Below, piece after piece: positions 48,146 through 58,669 of a DNA stretch of 64,000 bases. Each line of letters begins with the position of its first letter. Position 1 is the stretch's first letter. Position numbers and translations under genes: made by a program. Below the pieces are notes generated by a model, which was not told where the DNA came from, ran no database searches, and was given only the letters and a program-made list of their open reading frames with translations. Location of the stretch: the NCBI RefSeq assembly GCF_902499075.1, contig NZ_CABVPP010000034.1, positions 1-64,000 on the forward strand, read 5' to 3'. This DNA is from Burkholderia pseudomultivorans. GTDB lineage: Bacteria > Pseudomonadota > Gammaproteobacteria > Burkholderiales > Burkholderiaceae.

Positions 48146-49105
48146 TCAGGATTCCGCGAACAGCGACATCACCGAATCGCCGCGGCGAATCCGCGAGAAC
48201 GTTTCGGCCAGCAGGCTCGCGCTCGTCAGCGCACGGATCTTCGAGCAGCCGAGCGATTCGGCCGACAGCGGGATCGTGTCGGTGACGACGAGTTCGTCGA
48301 GCGCCGACGCGGCGATGCGCTCGGCGGCGCCGCCCGACAGCACCGGGTGCGTCGCGTAGGCGAACACCTGCTTCGCGCCGCGCTCCTTCAGCACTTGCGC
48401 AGCCTTGCACAGCGTGCCGGCCGTATCGACCATGTCGTCCATGATCACGCAGGTGCGGCCTTCGACTTCACCGATGATGTTCATCACTTCCGACACGTTC
48501 GCCTTCGGGCGACGCTTGTCGATGATCGCGAGATCGCAGTTGAGCTGCTTCGCGAGCGCGCGGGCGCGGACCACGCCGCCGACGTCCGGCGACACGACCA
48601 GCAGATCCGCGTAGTTCTGCTTGCGCAGGTCGCCCAGCAGGATCGGCGTCGCGTAGATGTTGTCGACCGGAATGTCGAAGAAGCCCTGAATCTGGTCGGC
48701 GTGCAGATCCATCGTGATGATCCGCTCGACGCCGGCGATTTCCAGCATGTTCGCGACGACCTTCGCCGAGATCGCGACGCGCGCCGAACGCGGGCGGCGA
48801 TCCTGACGGGCGTAGCCGAAGTAGGGGATGGCAGCAGTGATCCGGCCGGCGGATGCGCGCTTCAGCGCATCGACCATGATCATCAGTTCCATCAGGTTGT
48901 CGTTGGTCGGTGCGCACGTGGATTGCAGGACGAAGACGTCCTTGCCGCGCACGTTTTCCTGGATCTCGACCTGGATCTCGCCGTCGGAGAAACGGCTGAC
49001 CATTGCTTTGCCGAGGGGGATTCCAAGAATATTGACGACTTCCTGAGCAAGCGCGGGATTCGCGTTGCCAGTAAAAACCATCAGGCCGTCATGGCTGCTC
49101 ATCAT
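48146..49105 (-). CDS. prs: Ribose-phosphate pyrophosphokinase
   Basis: Prs makes PRPP from ribose-5-phosphate and ATP. The 319-residue protein has [73 protein letters not shown] and the PRPP loop [14 protein letters not shown]. Two ATGs are adjacent (49105 and 49102). The gene follows tRNA-Gln on the minus strand. Confidence 0.97.
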   Translation of the reverse strand: MMSSHDGLMVFTGNANPALAQEVVNILGIPLGKAMVSRFSDGEIQVEIQENVRGKDVFVLQSTCAPTNDNLMELMIMVDALKRASAGRITAAIPYFGYARQDRRPRSARVAISAKVVANMLEIAGVERIITMDLHADQIQGFFDIPVDNIYATPILLGDLRKQNYADLLVVSPDVGGVVRARALAKQLNCDLAIIDKRRPKANVSEVMNIIGEVEGRTCVIMDDMVDTAGTLCKAAQVLKERGAKQVFAYATHPVLSGGAAERIAASALDELVVTDTIPLSAESLGCSKIRALTSASLLAETFSRIRRGDSVMSLFAES

Positions 49106-49147
49106 GCACCTGCTTCGGGCTTAGGCGGGAAAATGCGGGAAAATTTT

Positions 49148-49224
49148 TGGCAGGGGAGGAAGGACTCGAACCCTCGCATGCCGGAATCAAAATCCGGTGC
49201 CTTGACCAACTTGGCGACTCCCCT
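49148..49224 (-). tRNA. tRNA-Gln (anticodon UUG)
   Basis: The acceptor stem AGGGGAG/CTCCCCT, a D-arm, the anticodon stem CCGGA/TCCGG with loop TTTTGAT (anticodon TTG), a T-arm with GGTTCGAGTCC, discriminator G and encoded CCA are all visible on the minus strand. It lies between ispE and prs. Confidence 0.95.
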
Positions 49225-49276
49225 ACACTTAACTGATAACTTCACCGGACGGTAGGACATCCGATCAAGCAAAACT

Positions 49277-50158
49277 TCATGACGCGAAAGCGAAGAGCGG
49301 ATGCTCGTTCAGGCTCTCGGCAACAGCGCCGTTCCAACCGGAAGGCAGTCTGGCTTGCGCCGCTTCTGCCTCCTGCTTGCTGCGAAACGCTGCAAACACG
49401 CTTGCTCCGGAGCCGGTCATCCTCGCGGGGGTCACATCATACAACCATTTGACCACCTGCGCAACTTCCGCGTACTTCCTTGTCACAACCTGCTGCATGT
49501 CGTTCCGGCCGAAGCTGTCTGGCCATCCCGCATCAACGTTTTGCTGTGCAAGAAAGTCCGTAATTGTGACTGGCTTCGAATCTCTTGTCAACAACTCATC
49601 TGAAAAAATTTCAGCGGTCGGGACATGAACGCTTGGCGTCACAACCAGGAACCAGCGAGTCGGCAATTGTACCTCAGCTAATTCTTCTCCGATACCCTCT
49701 GCGAACGCATTTTTTCCAAAAACAAAAAAAGGCACGTCGGCGCCGAGTTTGACCGCGAGCGATTGCAGTTCGGCGCGCGGCAGGTCGAGCCGCCACAGGC
49801 GGTTCAGCGCGAGCAGCGTCGTCGCGGCGTCGGAGCTGCCGCCGCCGAGGCCCGCCCCCATCGGCAGGCGCTTGTCGATCTCGATATCGACGCCGGCCGC
49901 GGTGCCCGCATGCGCCTTCAGCAGGTTGGCCGCGCGCACGACGAGATCGCTTTGCTCGGGCACGCCGGGCACGTCGGTCACGCGGACGACCCGACCGTCG
50001 TCGCGCAGCGTGAAGTGCAGCGTGTCGCCCCAGTTCAGCAACTGGAACACGCTTTGCAGATCGTGATAGCCGTTCGGGCGGCGGCCGGTGATGTGCAGGA
50101 ACAGGTTGAGTTTCGCAGGCGCGAGGCAGTCGCGCAGCGAGCGGGTCGAATCGGTCAT
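49277..50158 (-). CDS. ispE: 4-diphosphocytidyl-2-C-methyl-D-erythritol kinase
   Basis: IspE phosphorylates CDP-ME in the non-mevalonate isoprenoid pathway. The 293-residue GHMP kinase has [39 protein letters not shown] (ATP loop) and [14 protein letters not shown] 50158 is the common start; GTG 50176 overlaps the lolB stop. Base composition changes sharply inside the gene: the 5' half is about 70 % GC, but 49441-49740 is near 50 %, with codons unlike the neighbours. The reading frame is intact. Confidence 0.95.
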   Translation of the reverse strand: MTDSTRSLRDCLAPAKLNLFLHITGRRPNGYHDLQSVFQLLNWGDTLHFTLRDDGRVVRVTDVPGVPEQSDLVVRAANLLKAHAGTAAGVDIEIDKRLPMGAGLGGGSSDAATTLLALNRLWRLDLPRAELQSLAVKLGADVPFFVFGKNAFAEGIGEELAEVQLPTRWFLVVTPSVHVPTAEIFSDELLTRDSKPVTITDFLAQQNVDAGWPDSFGRNDMQQVVTRKYAEVAQVVKWLYDVTPARMTGSGASVFAAFRSKQEAEAAQARLPSGWNGAVAESLNEHPLFAFAS

Positions 50159-50172
50159 GCGTGGGTGGGTGC

Positions 50173-50793
50173 TCACTGGTCGAGCACGAGCTTGATGTCG
50201 AGCGGCGGCGTCGCGCGCACGAGGTTGACGCGCTTGACGCCCGTGGCCGGGGCGTCCGCGTAGGCGAGGTAATCGATGGTCCAGCCGTCCTGGCGGATCT
50301 GCTTGACGCGCGTGCCGTCGGCCGGGTCGCGCACCGTCTCGGCGGGCGTCGCGGGCGCGGGCGTCGGCAGCAGCCAGTAGCGCAGGCCCGCGAGCGGCAG
50401 CGAGAAGCCGAGCGTGTTCTGCATCAGCTCGCCGACATCGGTCGCGTACTGCGGCTGGCGGTTCGGCAATTCGAGCGTCGCGACCTGCGGCGTCGACTTG
50501 ACGATCGCGAGCGTCTGGCCGAGCGGGCTGCGCAGTTCGAGCGACACGTCGTCGCCGTGCTCCTGCCAGTCGAAGTTGCCGTACACGTTCTGCGGCTTGC
50601 CGAGACGGTCGTTGTACTGCACCGCGAAGCGGCCGTGATAGGCATGCGTCGCGGCGGTTTGCAGCGCGGCGCCGGCCGGCGCGTGCGCCGACGGCGGCGT
50701 GCTCGCGCAGCCGGCGAGCGCGAGCGCCGCGCCGGCCGCGGCCAGCGTGCGCTGCGCGCGGGAAGACAGGGAAAGCATCGGGAACATCCGCAT
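50173..50793 (-). CDS. lolB: Outer membrane lipoprotein LolB
   Basis: LolB inserts lipoproteins into the outer membrane. The 206-residue protein has a lipoprotein signal (ALALAGC, lipidated Cys near residue 29), then the LolB fold: [44 protein letters not shown] and a C-terminal WTIDYLAY strand. It starts within the stop region of the TPR gene and touches ispE, the classic TPR-lolB-ispE order. Confidence 0.92.
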   Translation of the reverse strand: MRMFPMLSLSSRAQRTLAAAGAALALAGCASTPPSAHAPAGAALQTAATHAYHGRFAVQYNDRLGKPQNVYGNFDWQEHGDDVSLELRSPLGQTLAIVKSTPQVATLELPNRQPQYATDVGELMQNTLGFSLPLAGLRYWLLPTPAPATPAETVRDPADGTRVKQIRQDGWTIDYLAYADAPATGVKRVNLVRATPPLDIKLVLDQ

Positions 50794-52622
50794 CAAAGAC
50801 CGTTGATCTGGAAGCGCTTCAGCGTCTGCACGAGCGTCTCGTTGTCCGGCTCGAGCTTTTGCGCGGCGCGCCACGCGGAACGCGCATCGTCCTGCGAACC
50901 GGTCTTCCACAGCACTTCGCCGAGATGCGCGCCGATTTCGGCGTTCGGCTGCAGCTCGTACGCGCGGCGCAGGATCTTCGCCGCGCCGGCCGTGTCGCCC
51001 ATCCGGTATTTCACCCAGCCGAGGCTGTCCATGATGTACGCGTCGTTCGGCGCGAGCGACAGCGCTTTCTCGATCAGCTTGCTTGCCTCCGGCAGGCGCT
51101 GGTTGCGATCGGCGAGCGAATAGCCGAGCGCGTTGTACGCCTGCGGATTGTCGGGCTGCGTACGGATCAGCTCGCGCAGCTGCTTTTCCATCGTCGCGTA
51201 GTGGCCGGTCTTCTCGGCCGCCATCGCGTAGTCGTAGCGCAGGTCGGGATCGTCGGGGAAGTCCTGGACCGCCTGTCCGAGGCGCGCTTCGGCCTCCGGA
51301 TAGCGCTTCGCGGTGAACAGGATCGACGCGTCGGTGCGCGCGATCACGGCCGCGTCGCGCGGATCGCTGACCGGCAGGTCGTCGAGCACCTTGCGCGCCT
51401 CGTCGGTCTTGCCCTGCTTCTGCAGCAGTTGCGCGCGCGTGATCTGCGCGGGCAGGTAGTGCTGGCTCGTCTGGTCGACCTTGTCGAGCCATTGCGACGC
51501 CTGTGCGTCGTTGCCCTGTTCGATCGCGATTTCCGCGAGGTAGATGTAGCCCTGGCCGACGTCGAGATCCGGCTGCTTCGCACCGAGTTGCACGTACTGC
51601 TTCAGGTACGCGCTCGCATCGTCGAGCTTCTTCTGCTGGATCTTGATCAGCGCGAGCGCCATTAGCGGCGTCGGATCCTTCGCGTCGAGCTTGCGCATCG
51701 TCTCGAACTGCTTCTGCGCGTCGTCGAGGCGATCGTCGGCGAGATAGAGCTGCGACAGCGCGAGCCGCGCATCGCGCGATTTCGGATTCTGCTGCACATA
51801 CTTCTCGAACGACGCGATGCCGGCCGCGCGCTCCGCCGGCCCCATCTGCGACAGCATCAGCGCCGCGGGCAGGTAGTCGGGGCGGATCTGCAGCGCCTGC
51901 TTCAGCGACTGCGCGGCACCTTCCTTGTCGTCGACCGCGAGCTGCTGGCGCGCGATCGCGAGCTGCGCCTCGGGCCGGCTCATGTCGTTCTTCAGCATGT
52001 CCTTCAGCACCGCGAGGCCGCCGACGCGATCGGGGCCGCGCACGAGCAGCGCCTGCAGCGCGAGGATCGCCGGGCCGCGCGTCTCGCCGGTCGCGCGTGC
52101 GAGTTCGCGCGCGAGCATCGGCTGCGCGTCGGCCGGCTTGCCGGCGAGCACGAGCAGCGCGGCGTCCACCTGCGATGCGCGGTTCGAGTCGGGTGCGTAC
52201 TGGCGCCACAGGTTGGCGGCGGACAACGCGTCGGCCGGGCTTTGCGCGCCGAGCGCGATCTCGGTCGCCCGCTGCGCCATGCGCGGATCGCGCGTGTCGC
52301 GCGCGAGCGCGAGGTAGGTCTGGTACGCCGGCGCAGGCTGGTTGCGCTGGAGCGCGACCTCGGCGGCGAGCACCTGGTAGACGATCTGGCTCGTCAGTGC
52401 GACGCCGGGGAGATCCTTCTTCTCGTCCGGCATCACATGATCGAACGCACCCTGCGACTCCGCGTCGTCCGTTGCCGGATCCTGCGCGTGAGCCGGGAAG
52501 GCGGTGAGGGTCCAGACGGCGAACAGCGCGGCACCGAGCGCACGGCGGACCGGGAATGCGCGCGCGCCGCGCTCGGCGGCGGCGGCGGGGCGCTTCTGAA
52601 GCAGCTTCGAGGGCAGGGTCAT
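50793..52622 (-). CDS. TPR protein with signal peptide
   Basis: This 609-residue exported protein has a signal peptide ([15 protein letters not shown]) and is built of many tetratricopeptide repeats; clear ones are [85 protein letters not shown]. It is a conserved partner upstream of lolB in betaproteobacteria. A scaffold role in the periplasm is likely, but no partner is known to me. Confidence 0.88.
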   Translation of the reverse strand: MTLPSKLLQKRPAAAAERGARAFPVRRALGAALFAVWTLTAFPAHAQDPATDDAESQGAFDHVMPDEKKDLPGVALTSQIVYQVLAAEVALQRNQPAPAYQTYLALARDTRDPRMAQRATEIALGAQSPADALSAANLWRQYAPDSNRASQVDAALLVLAGKPADAQPMLARELARATGETRGPAILALQALLVRGPDRVGGLAVLKDMLKNDMSRPEAQLAIARQQLAVDDKEGAAQSLKQALQIRPDYLPAALMLSQMGPAERAAGIASFEKYVQQNPKSRDARLALSQLYLADDRLDDAQKQFETMRKLDAKDPTPLMALALIKIQQKKLDDASAYLKQYVQLGAKQPDLDVGQGYIYLAEIAIEQGNDAQASQWLDKVDQTSQHYLPAQITRAQLLQKQGKTDEARKVLDDLPVSDPRDAAVIARTDASILFTAKRYPEAEARLGQAVQDFPDDPDLRYDYAMAAEKTGHYATMEKQLRELIRTQPDNPQAYNALGYSLADRNQRLPEASKLIEKALSLAPNDAYIMDSLGWVKYRMGDTAGAAKILRRAYELQPNAEIGAHLGEVLWKTGSQDDARSAWRAAQKLEPDNETLVQTLKRFQINGL

Positions 52623-52639
52623 GGAAATCCGTTCGATGT

Positions 52640-52669
52640 TTCAACCGATTGTAACGCGCTCGCTACAAT
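52640..52669 (+). promoter_or_regulatory. Possible mutM promoter
   Basis: TTCAAC (52640-52645), 18 bases and TACAAT (52664-52669), in the short gap between divergent TPR and mutM genes. The -35 is weak. Confidence 0.45.
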
Positions 52670-52710
52670 ACACGCACGATCGTGATCATCGGGTTTCAGA
52701 CCCGCAAACC

Positions 52711-53538
52711 ATGCCAGAGTTGCCAGAAGTCGAAGTCACGCGCCGGGGCATCGAGCCCTTTGTCGCAGGCCGCCGCGTCGAGCGTGTCGACGTCCGTACC
52801 GCGATGCTGCGCTGGCCCGTGCCGGCCGGGCTCGCGGAACAGCTGCGCGCGCGCGAAGTGCTTGCCGTCGAGCGCCGCGGCAAGTATTTGCTGTTCGAAA
52901 TCGATGCGGGCTGGTTCATCGTCCATCTGGGCATGACCGGCACGCTGCGCGTGCTGCCGGCCGCCGGCGTGCCGGTCGCCGCGAAACACGACCACATCGA
53001 CTGGATCTTCGACGAATTCGTGCTGCGGTTCCGCGATCCGCGCCGCTTTGGCGCCGTGCTGTGGCATCCGCGCGAGGCGGGCGACGTGCATGCGCATCCG
53101 CTGCTCGCGAGCCTCGGCGTCGAGCCGTTCTCGCCGGCGTTCAGCGGCGCGCTGCTGCACGCGCGCACGCGCGGGCGCACAGTGTCGGTCAAGCAGGCGC
53201 TGCTCGCGGGCGACATCGTCGTCGGCGTCGGCAACATCTACGCGTCGGAGAGCCTGTTCCGCGCCGGCATCCGCCCGACCACCGCCGCCGGCAAGGTGTC
53301 GCTGGCGCGCTACGAGCGGCTGGCCGACGCAGCGCGCGCGACGCTGGCCGACGCGATCGAGCGCGGCGGCAGCACGTTGCGCGATTTCGTCGGCAGCAAC
53401 GGCGAGAGCGGCTATTTCCAGCTCGACTGCTTCGTCTATGATCGCGCGGGCGCGCCGTGCCGCGTATGCGGCACGCCGATCCGGCAAATCGTGCAGGGCC
53501 AGCGGTCGACCTATTTCTGTCCGACCTGCCAGCGTTGA
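52711..53538 (+). CDS. mutM: Formamidopyrimidine-DNA glycosylase
   Basis: MutM (Fpg) removes 8-oxoguanine and ring-opened purines. The 275-residue protein begins [16 protein letters not shown] (catalytic Pro1-Glu2), has LHLGMTG-like [29 protein letters not shown] (helix-two-turn-helix) and the C-terminal zinc finger [25 protein letters not shown]. It pairs with mutY in one oxidative-damage repair unit. Confidence 0.97.
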   Translation: MPELPEVEVTRRGIEPFVAGRRVERVDVRTAMLRWPVPAGLAEQLRAREVLAVERRGKYLLFEIDAGWFIVHLGMTGTLRVLPAAGVPVAAKHDHIDWIFDEFVLRFRDPRRFGAVLWHPREAGDVHAHPLLASLGVEPFSPAFSGALLHARTRGRTVSVKQALLAGDIVVGVGNIYASESLFRAGIRPTTAAGKVSLARYERLADAARATLADAIERGGSTLRDFVGSNGESGYFQLDCFVYDRAGAPCRVCGTPIRQIVQGQRSTYFCPTCQR

Positions 53539-53563
53539 ACTCCCTTTCTTCCGATCCGAAAAC

Positions 53564-54673
53564 TTGAAGCCGCCCCGCATCGCCCCCGCTCCGTTTCCCG
53601 TCACGCCGCTGCACCGCACCTTCGCCACGCGCCTGATCGCATGGCAGCGCGTGCACGGCCGTCACGACCTGCCGTGGCAGAACACCCGCGATCCGTACCG
53701 GATCTGGTTGTCTGAAATCATGCTGCAACAGACGCAGGTATCGACCGTCGTCCCGTATTACACGCGCTTTCTCGAACGCTATCCGGACGTCGCCGCGCTT
53801 GCGGCCGCGCCGATCGACGACGTGATGGCGCTGTGGGCGGGGCTCGGCTACTACTCGCGCGCGCGCAACCTGCACCGCTGCGCGCAGGTCGTGGTCGCGG
53901 AACACGGCGGCGCGTTTCCGGCCACGCCCGACGCGCTCGCCGAACTGCCCGGCATCGGCCGCTCGACGGCTGCGGCGATCGCGTCGTTCGCGTATGCCGC
54001 ACGCGCAACGATCCTCGACGGCAACGTGAAGCGCGTGCTCGCGCGGGTGTTCGGCGTCGAAGGGTTTCCGGGCGAGAAGCGCGTCGAGAACGATATGTGG
54101 GCGCTTGCCGAATCGCTGCTGCCCGATGCCGCGAACGCGGCCGACGTGAGCGCCTACACGCAAGGGCTGATGGATCTGGGCGCGACGCTGTGCGTGCGCG
54201 GCAAGCCCGACTGCGCGCGCTGTCCGTTTGCGGGCGACTGCGTCGCGCAGTCGACGGGCCGGCAGCGCGAACTGCCGGCCGCGCGGCCGAAGAAGACCGT
54301 GCCGACGCGCAAGACCTGGATGCTGGTGCTGCGCGACGGCGACGCCGTGCTGCTCGAGCGGCGTCCGCCGGCCGGCATCTGGGGCGGCCTGTGGAGCCTG
54401 CCGCAGGCCGACGGCGATGCCGCGCTCGCGGATCTCGCGCGCCGCTTCGGCGGCGGCGGCCCGGTGCCGCTCGCGCCGCTCACGCATACCTTCACGCATT
54501 TCCGGCTAGAGATCGAGCCGCGCCTGAGCGAGCTGGCCGACGGCGGCGCGCCGGCGGCCGTGCACGCGCAGGAGGCGGAGACGGCATGGGTACCGCTTGC
54601 CGGGCTCGACGCGTACGGCGTGCCGGCGCCGGTGCGCAAGCTGCTCGATGCGCTGAGCGGGCCGCTGCTGTAA
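53564..54673 (+). CDS. mutY: A/G-specific adenine glycosylase
   Basis: MutY removes A opposite 8-oxoG. The 369-residue protein has WQNTRDPYRIWLSEIMLQQTQV, the HhH motif ELPGIGRSTAAAI, catalytic Asp in ILDGNVKRVLARVFG, the 4Fe-4S cysteines CVRGKPDCARCPFAGDC and a C-terminal NUDIX-like domain (WGGLWSLPQ, THTFTHFRLEIEP). TTG 53564 is the likely start, 26 bases after mutM; no clear ribosome site is seen. Confidence 0.95.
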   Translation: MKPPRIAPAPFPVTPLHRTFATRLIAWQRVHGRHDLPWQNTRDPYRIWLSEIMLQQTQVSTVVPYYTRFLERYPDVAALAAAPIDDVMALWAGLGYYSRARNLHRCAQVVVAEHGGAFPATPDALAELPGIGRSTAAAIASFAYAARATILDGNVKRVLARVFGVEGFPGEKRVENDMWALAESLLPDAANAADVSAYTQGLMDLGATLCVRGKPDCARCPFAGDCVAQSTGRQRELPAARPKKTVPTRKTWMLVLRDGDAVLLERRPPAGIWGGLWSLPQADGDAALADLARRFGGGGPVPLAPLTHTFTHFRLEIEPRLSELADGGAPAAVHAQEAETAWVPLAGLDAYGVPAPVRKLLDALSGPLL

Positions 54674-54702
54674 AGGCGGGAAGGGGGCCGGCTGCGAGAC
54701 GC

Positions 54703-55341
54703 TTACAACCAGCCGTGCCGATCGAGCACGTGGTGCACGGCGTCGATGCGCGCGCCGACGTCCGGAAACTCCATCAGCTTCTGCCGCGCGCGCAAATCGA
54801 GCGGCAGCAGTTCCGCGAGGCGGTTCGATACCCAGCTCGGGTCGTCGAGGCGGAACGGTTCGGCGAACGGCAGCTTGTCCGGCTCGGTCTTCTTCTTCAG
54901 CGCATCGATGATGCGTTCGAGCACCTCCGCGCACGAGCCGAACTGCGCGAGCGCCTGTTCGCCTTCGAGCGGGATGTCGTCGGGCAGCGGCTCGGCGATG
55001 CCGACCAGCAGCCCGTTCGATTCGACGCGGTAAGACAGCAGTTCGAACCGCTGCGTGCCGATCGCCTGCAGGAACAGCATGCCGAATTCGCCGGTGTCGC
55101 ACTCGGTGATGCGCGCCATGCAGCCGATCGTCTCGGGCACCGACACCGCGCCGTCCTGCGCGACCTCGGGGCCGCTTTTCAGCAGGCAGACGCCGAACGG
55201 CGCATTGTCGCGCAGGCACGCGCGCGACATGTCGAGATAGCGCGCCTCGAACACCTTGAGCGGCAGCAGGCCGCCGGGAAACAGCACCGTATGCAACGGG
55301 AACAGCGGCAGGTCGATCAGGGTGGTCGATAGGGAGGACAT
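54703..55341 (-). CDS. LON substrate-binding (N) domain protein
   Basis: This 212-residue protein is one LON N-terminal domain with no ATPase or protease part: LPLFPLHTVLFPGGLLPLKVFEARYLDMSRACL, then FGVCLLKSGPEV, GCMARITECDTGEFGMLFLQAIGTQRFELLS. Such stand-alone domains are common, with unknown function. It lies between mutY (convergent) and rapZ. Confidence 0.88.
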   Translation of the reverse strand: MSSLSTTLIDLPLFPLHTVLFPGGLLPLKVFEARYLDMSRACLRDNAPFGVCLLKSGPEVAQDGAVSVPETIGCMARITECDTGEFGMLFLQAIGTQRFELLSYRVESNGLLVGIAEPLPDDIPLEGEQALAQFGSCAEVLERIIDALKKKTEPDKLPFAEPFRLDDPSWVSNRLAELLPLDLRARQKLMEFPDVGARIDAVHHVLDRHGWL

Positions 55342-55368
55342 GGCGCGCGGGCGTTGGGCGGGCCGTCG

Positions 55369-56277
55369 CTAGGGTCGGTCGACCTCGGTGACGAGCCGCG
55401 ACGACGCGTCGACATCCACCGGCGCGTCACGATGCCGCACGATCACGTTCGCCTCGTGCGCGACGCGCGCGGCGAGCGTTTCCGCGATGAATACCGAGCG
55501 ATGCTGACCGCCCGTGCAGCCGATGGCGACGGTCAGGTAGCTGCGGTTGTCTTCGCGGAAGTGCGGCAGCCATTTCATCAGGAACGCATGGATGTCGTCG
55601 ATCATCTGGTGGACGATCGGCAGTGCGTCGAGAAAGGCGATGACCGGCTGGTCGAGCCCGGTGAGCGGGCGCAACTCGTGGTCGTAGTACGGATTGGGCA
55701 GCGCGCGCACGTCGAACATCAGGTCCGCGTCGAGCGGCACGCCGCGCTTGAAGCCGAACGACTCGAACATCAGCATCAGGTCGTTGTTCTTCTGCTCGAT
55801 GAAGCGCTTGACCCAGGTGCGCAGCGCGTTCGCGCGCAGCGTGCTGGTGTCGATCTGGTGGCCGAACTCGGCGAGCGGCGCGACGAGTTCGCGCTCGCGC
55901 TCGATCGCCTCCTCGAGCGACGACAGCAGCCCGACGTTCGCGTCGTGCGACGGCGAGCCGGACAGCGGATGGCGGCGGCGCGTTTCGGAGAAGCGCTGGA
56001 TCAGCGCCTGGGTGCTCGCATTGAGGAACAGCACGCGCACGTCGTGCTCGCGCGACAGTGCGCGGATCAGGCCCGGCATCTCGTCGAGCGACGCGCTCGA
56101 GCGCGCGTCGATCGCGACCGCGAGCCGGCGCTGGCCTTCCTCGGCGAGATAGCGGGTGAGTTCGGGCAGCACATGCGGCGGCAGGTTGTCGACGCAATAG
56201 TAGCCTGCGTCTTCGAGCGCGTTCAGCGCGACGGACTTGCCGGAGCCGGAGATGCCGGTGATGAGGACGATGCGCAT
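55369..56277 (-). CDS. rapZ: RNase adapter RapZ (nucleotide-binding YvcJ/YhbJ family)
   Basis: RapZ is a P-loop protein that in E. coli binds small RNAs and directs RNase E to adjust GlmS levels. The 302-residue protein has Walker A GISGSGKS (residues 8-15), YYCVDNLPP, and the C-terminal domain with [13 protein letters not shown]-type [17 protein letters not shown]. It belongs to the rpoN-hpf-ptsN-hprK-rapZ cluster, tying amino-sugar and PTS control together. Confidence 0.95.
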   Translation of the reverse strand: MRIVLITGISGSGKSVALNALEDAGYYCVDNLPPHVLPELTRYLAEEGQRRLAVAIDARSSASLDEMPGLIRALSREHDVRVLFLNASTQALIQRFSETRRRHPLSGSPSHDANVGLLSSLEEAIERERELVAPLAEFGHQIDTSTLRANALRTWVKRFIEQKNNDLMLMFESFGFKRGVPLDADLMFDVRALPNPYYDHELRPLTGLDQPVIAFLDALPIVHQMIDDIHAFLMKWLPHFREDNRSYLTVAIGCTGGQHRSVFIAETLAARVAHEANVIVRHRDAPVDVDASSRLVTEVDRP

Positions 56278-56344
56278 GGGAAGCAGAGGATCCTGACGTT
56301 TCATCATAGCACCGGCTCGACGCGGTGGCCGGTGCGAGCGGACG

Positions 56345-57313
56345 CTATACGAGCTTGCCGGGGAACTGGCTGTCGGGATCCTGCATCGCGAGTCGTTGCC
56401 GATCCATGAAATCGCGCAACGTGTCGATTCCGCGCAACTGCAGGATCGTGTTGCGCACGGCCGCCTCGACCAGCACCGCGAGGTTGCGGCCGGCCGCGAC
56501 CTGGATCGTCACCTTGCTGATCGGCAGACCGAGCACGTCGACGGTCTGGCTTTCGAGCGGCAGGCGCTGGAATTCGCCGTCCGGACGCCGCACCAGCTGG
56601 ACGATCAGCTTCAGCTTCATCTTCCGCCGCACGGCGGTTTCGCCGAAGATCGTCTTGATGTCGAGCAGGCCGAGGCCGCGCACCTCGAGCAGGTTCTGCA
56701 GCAGCGGCGGGCAGCGGCCTTCGACGAAATCGGGGCCAAGACGGACGAAGTCGACTGCATCGTCGGCGACGAGGCCGTGGCCGCGGCTGATCAATTCGAG
56801 GCCGAGTTCGCTCTTGCCGAGGCCCGAGTCGCCGGTGAGCAGCACGCCCATCCCGAGGATGTCGAGGAACACGCCGTGCAGCGTCGCGCGCGGCGCGAGG
56901 ATGCGCGACATGTAGAGGCGCAGGCTGTCGATCACCGCGGCGGCCGACATCGGCGTCGTGAACAGCGGGGTCGACGAGCGCGTGCAGCGCAGCACCAGCT
57001 CGGGCGGCGCCGCGGCGCCGCCGGCGACGACCAGGAACGGCGGCTCGAGGGCGATCAGCTCGGCCATGTGGCGCGAGCGGTCTTCGTCGGTCTGGCGTTG
57101 GTAGTAGTCGATTTCGGCTTCGCCGAGCACCTGGATCCGGTTCGGGTGGATCAGGTTCAGGTGGCCGACGAGGTCGGCGCTCGACGTCGCGTTGCCGACG
57201 GTGTCGGCGGAAAAGCCGCGTTCCCAGCCTTCATGCCCCGTGAGCCAGCTCAGCTTCAGCGTGGCCGCGTTGTCGTCGAAGATGCTCTGGGCGTTGATGC
57301 TGGACGTATCCAT
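56345..57313 (-). CDS. hprK: HPr kinase/phosphorylase
   Basis: HprK adds or removes phosphate at Ser46 of HPr. The 322-residue protein has an N-terminal DRTGG-like domain ([15 protein letters not shown]) and a C-terminal kinase domain with Walker [16 protein letters not shown], the DDAVDF segment, [16 protein letters not shown] (the HprK signature) and [23 protein letters not shown]. It follows ptsN and precedes rapZ. Confidence 0.96.
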   Translation of the reverse strand: MDTSSINAQSIFDDNAATLKLSWLTGHEGWERGFSADTVGNATSSADLVGHLNLIHPNRIQVLGEAEIDYYQRQTDEDRSRHMAELIALEPPFLVVAGGAAAPPELVLRCTRSSTPLFTTPMSAAAVIDSLRLYMSRILAPRATLHGVFLDILGMGVLLTGDSGLGKSELGLELISRGHGLVADDAVDFVRLGPDFVEGRCPPLLQNLLEVRGLGLLDIKTIFGETAVRRKMKLKLIVQLVRRPDGEFQRLPLESQTVDVLGLPISKVTIQVAAGRNLAVLVEAAVRNTILQLRGIDTLRDFMDRQRLAMQDPDSQFPGKLV

Positions 57314-57441
57314 GACTGCGTCACTCCAATGAACCGGTGCCTGCGCGCAGCGACGGGCGTCGCGGTGCGGGACCGGCGCCGGGCGGCCCTGGGCGGCGGC
57401 ACATGCCGCCACGTACGGGAAAATATTCCGCCCGGATCAAC

Positions 57442-57897
57442 TCAAGGTTGCCACTGAGTGAGCAGGCGATGCAACTCGGCGGTATCCGTTTCGTTGTGCA
57501 AACGCTCTCGCGCGTCGCGATCGGACAGCAGCTGCGCGATTTCCGACAGGATTTCGAGGTGCTGCTGGGTGGCTTGCTCGGGGACGAGCAGGAAAATCAG
57601 GAGGGAAACCGGCTGGCCGTCGGGCGCTTCGAACGGGATGGCGTCGGCGAGGCGGACGAACGCGGCGAGCGGGTGCTTGAGGCCCTTGATGCGCCCGTGC
57701 GGAATCGCGACGCCTTCGCCGAGCCCGGTCGAGCCGAGGCGCTCGCGCGCGAACAGGTTGTCCGTGACGGTGCTGCGGGCGATGCCGTTCTGATTCTCGA
57801 AGATCAGCCCGGCTTGTTCGAAGACGCGTTTCTTGCTGGTGACGGAGAGGTCGATGACGACGTTCTCTATGGGCAGGATTTTGGCTAGGCGATTCAT
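57442..57897 (-). CDS. ptsN: PTS IIA-like nitrogen-regulatory protein PtsN
   Basis: PtsN (EIIA-Ntr) is the output of the regulatory phosphotransferase chain and controls K+ uptake and other targets. The 151-residue protein has the EIIA-fructose-type domain with the phospho-His in GVAIPHGRIKGLKHPLAAF, and FLLVPEQATQQHLEILSEIAQLLSD. ATG 57897 gives the standard length; the frame is open to 58014. Confidence 0.93.
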   Translation of the reverse strand: MNRLAKILPIENVVIDLSVTSKKRVFEQAGLIFENQNGIARSTVTDNLFARERLGSTGLGEGVAIPHGRIKGLKHPLAAFVRLADAIPFEAPDGQPVSLLIFLLVPEQATQQHLEILSEIAQLLSDRDARERLHNETDTAELHRLLTQWQP

Positions 57898-58104
57898 GTT
57901 GGCAGGCGATTGGGCGGCCTGGGGTCTCCTTGCGGCGGCAGACTGATTTTCCATGTTCGGCGATATCAAGGCGTTCGGCATCGGCAACCCGCAAGGCACG
58001 GCTACCGCGTCCAACGCCCCCCGGCGATAACCGGAGCATTATAGAACACAGCCGCGCGCGTGGTGCAGCGCGGTCGGACCATCGACTGCACCGCGCGGCG
58101 CCGC

Positions 58105-58130
58105 AAAAAAAACGCCCGGCGAACCGGGCG
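58105..58130 (-). terminator. Terminator of hpf
   Basis: On the minus strand CGCCCGG (58130-58124) pairs with CCGGGCG (58119-58113), followed by eight T (58112-58105). It marks the end of a transcript from hpf before ptsN. Confidence 0.88.
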
Positions 58131-58151
58131 GCGTGTGTGCAACAGTAACGG

Positions 58152-58511
58152 TTATTGCGGCGGCAGTTCGATTTGTTCGACGGCCGGCTGCAGCTTGATC
58201 GGATCATGCGCGTGCGTCTGCAGGCGCTCCATGTGCTTGACGACCTGGCGGTCCAGCTTGTCGATCAGCAGATCGATCGCCGCATACAGGTTGCCGTTCG
58301 AACTTTCGACGAAGATGTCCTTGCCCTTCAGGTGCAGATTGATTTCCGCGCGCTGCTGCTTGTCCTTTTCCTTGTGGTTGTCGACCGAGAGGATCACAGT
58401 GCCATCGATCACCTGATCGCTATGCCGTAGCACCCGGTCCAGCTTGGTGATCACGTATTCGCGAATTGCAGGCGTGACTTCGAGATGATGTCCACTGATC
58501 TTCAGGTTCAT
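58152..58511 (-). CDS. hpf: Ribosome hibernation promoting factor (HPF)
   Basis: HPF binds idle ribosomes and protects them in stationary phase. The 119-residue protein matches the family: [30 protein letters not shown], then [41 protein letters not shown] Pro/Gln tail follows. It lies between rpoN and ptsN, the usual position. GGAGAA precedes its ATG. Confidence 0.95.
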   Translation of the reverse strand: MNLKISGHHLEVTPAIREYVITKLDRVLRHSDQVIDGTVILSVDNHKEKDKQQRAEINLHLKGKDIFVESSNGNLYAAIDLLIDKLDRQVVKHMERLQTHAHDPIKLQPAVEQIELPPQ

Positions 58512-58669
58512 AGTGCTTCTCCAAGCGAGTGACCACCCGGCCGCATCGAGGCGGCGCTCCGGTCGACTTGCCCGTGCCGTTCGAGGCGGCGAATCGCGGA
58601 CAGGTCGCCCGGCCTGTTCCCCGTGTGCGCGGTGGCCGGAACACGCCTGCCGCCGGGCAGGCAGCAGGC

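Noticed and set aside
49148-49740. Genomic island at tRNA-Gln
   Set aside because: No integrase, direct repeat of the tRNA end or foreign gene is seen; only the ispE composition shift remains, reported as such.
57898-58014. Longer PtsN start at 58014
   Set aside because: It adds 39 low-complexity residues not typical of the family, while 57897 gives the usual 151 residues.
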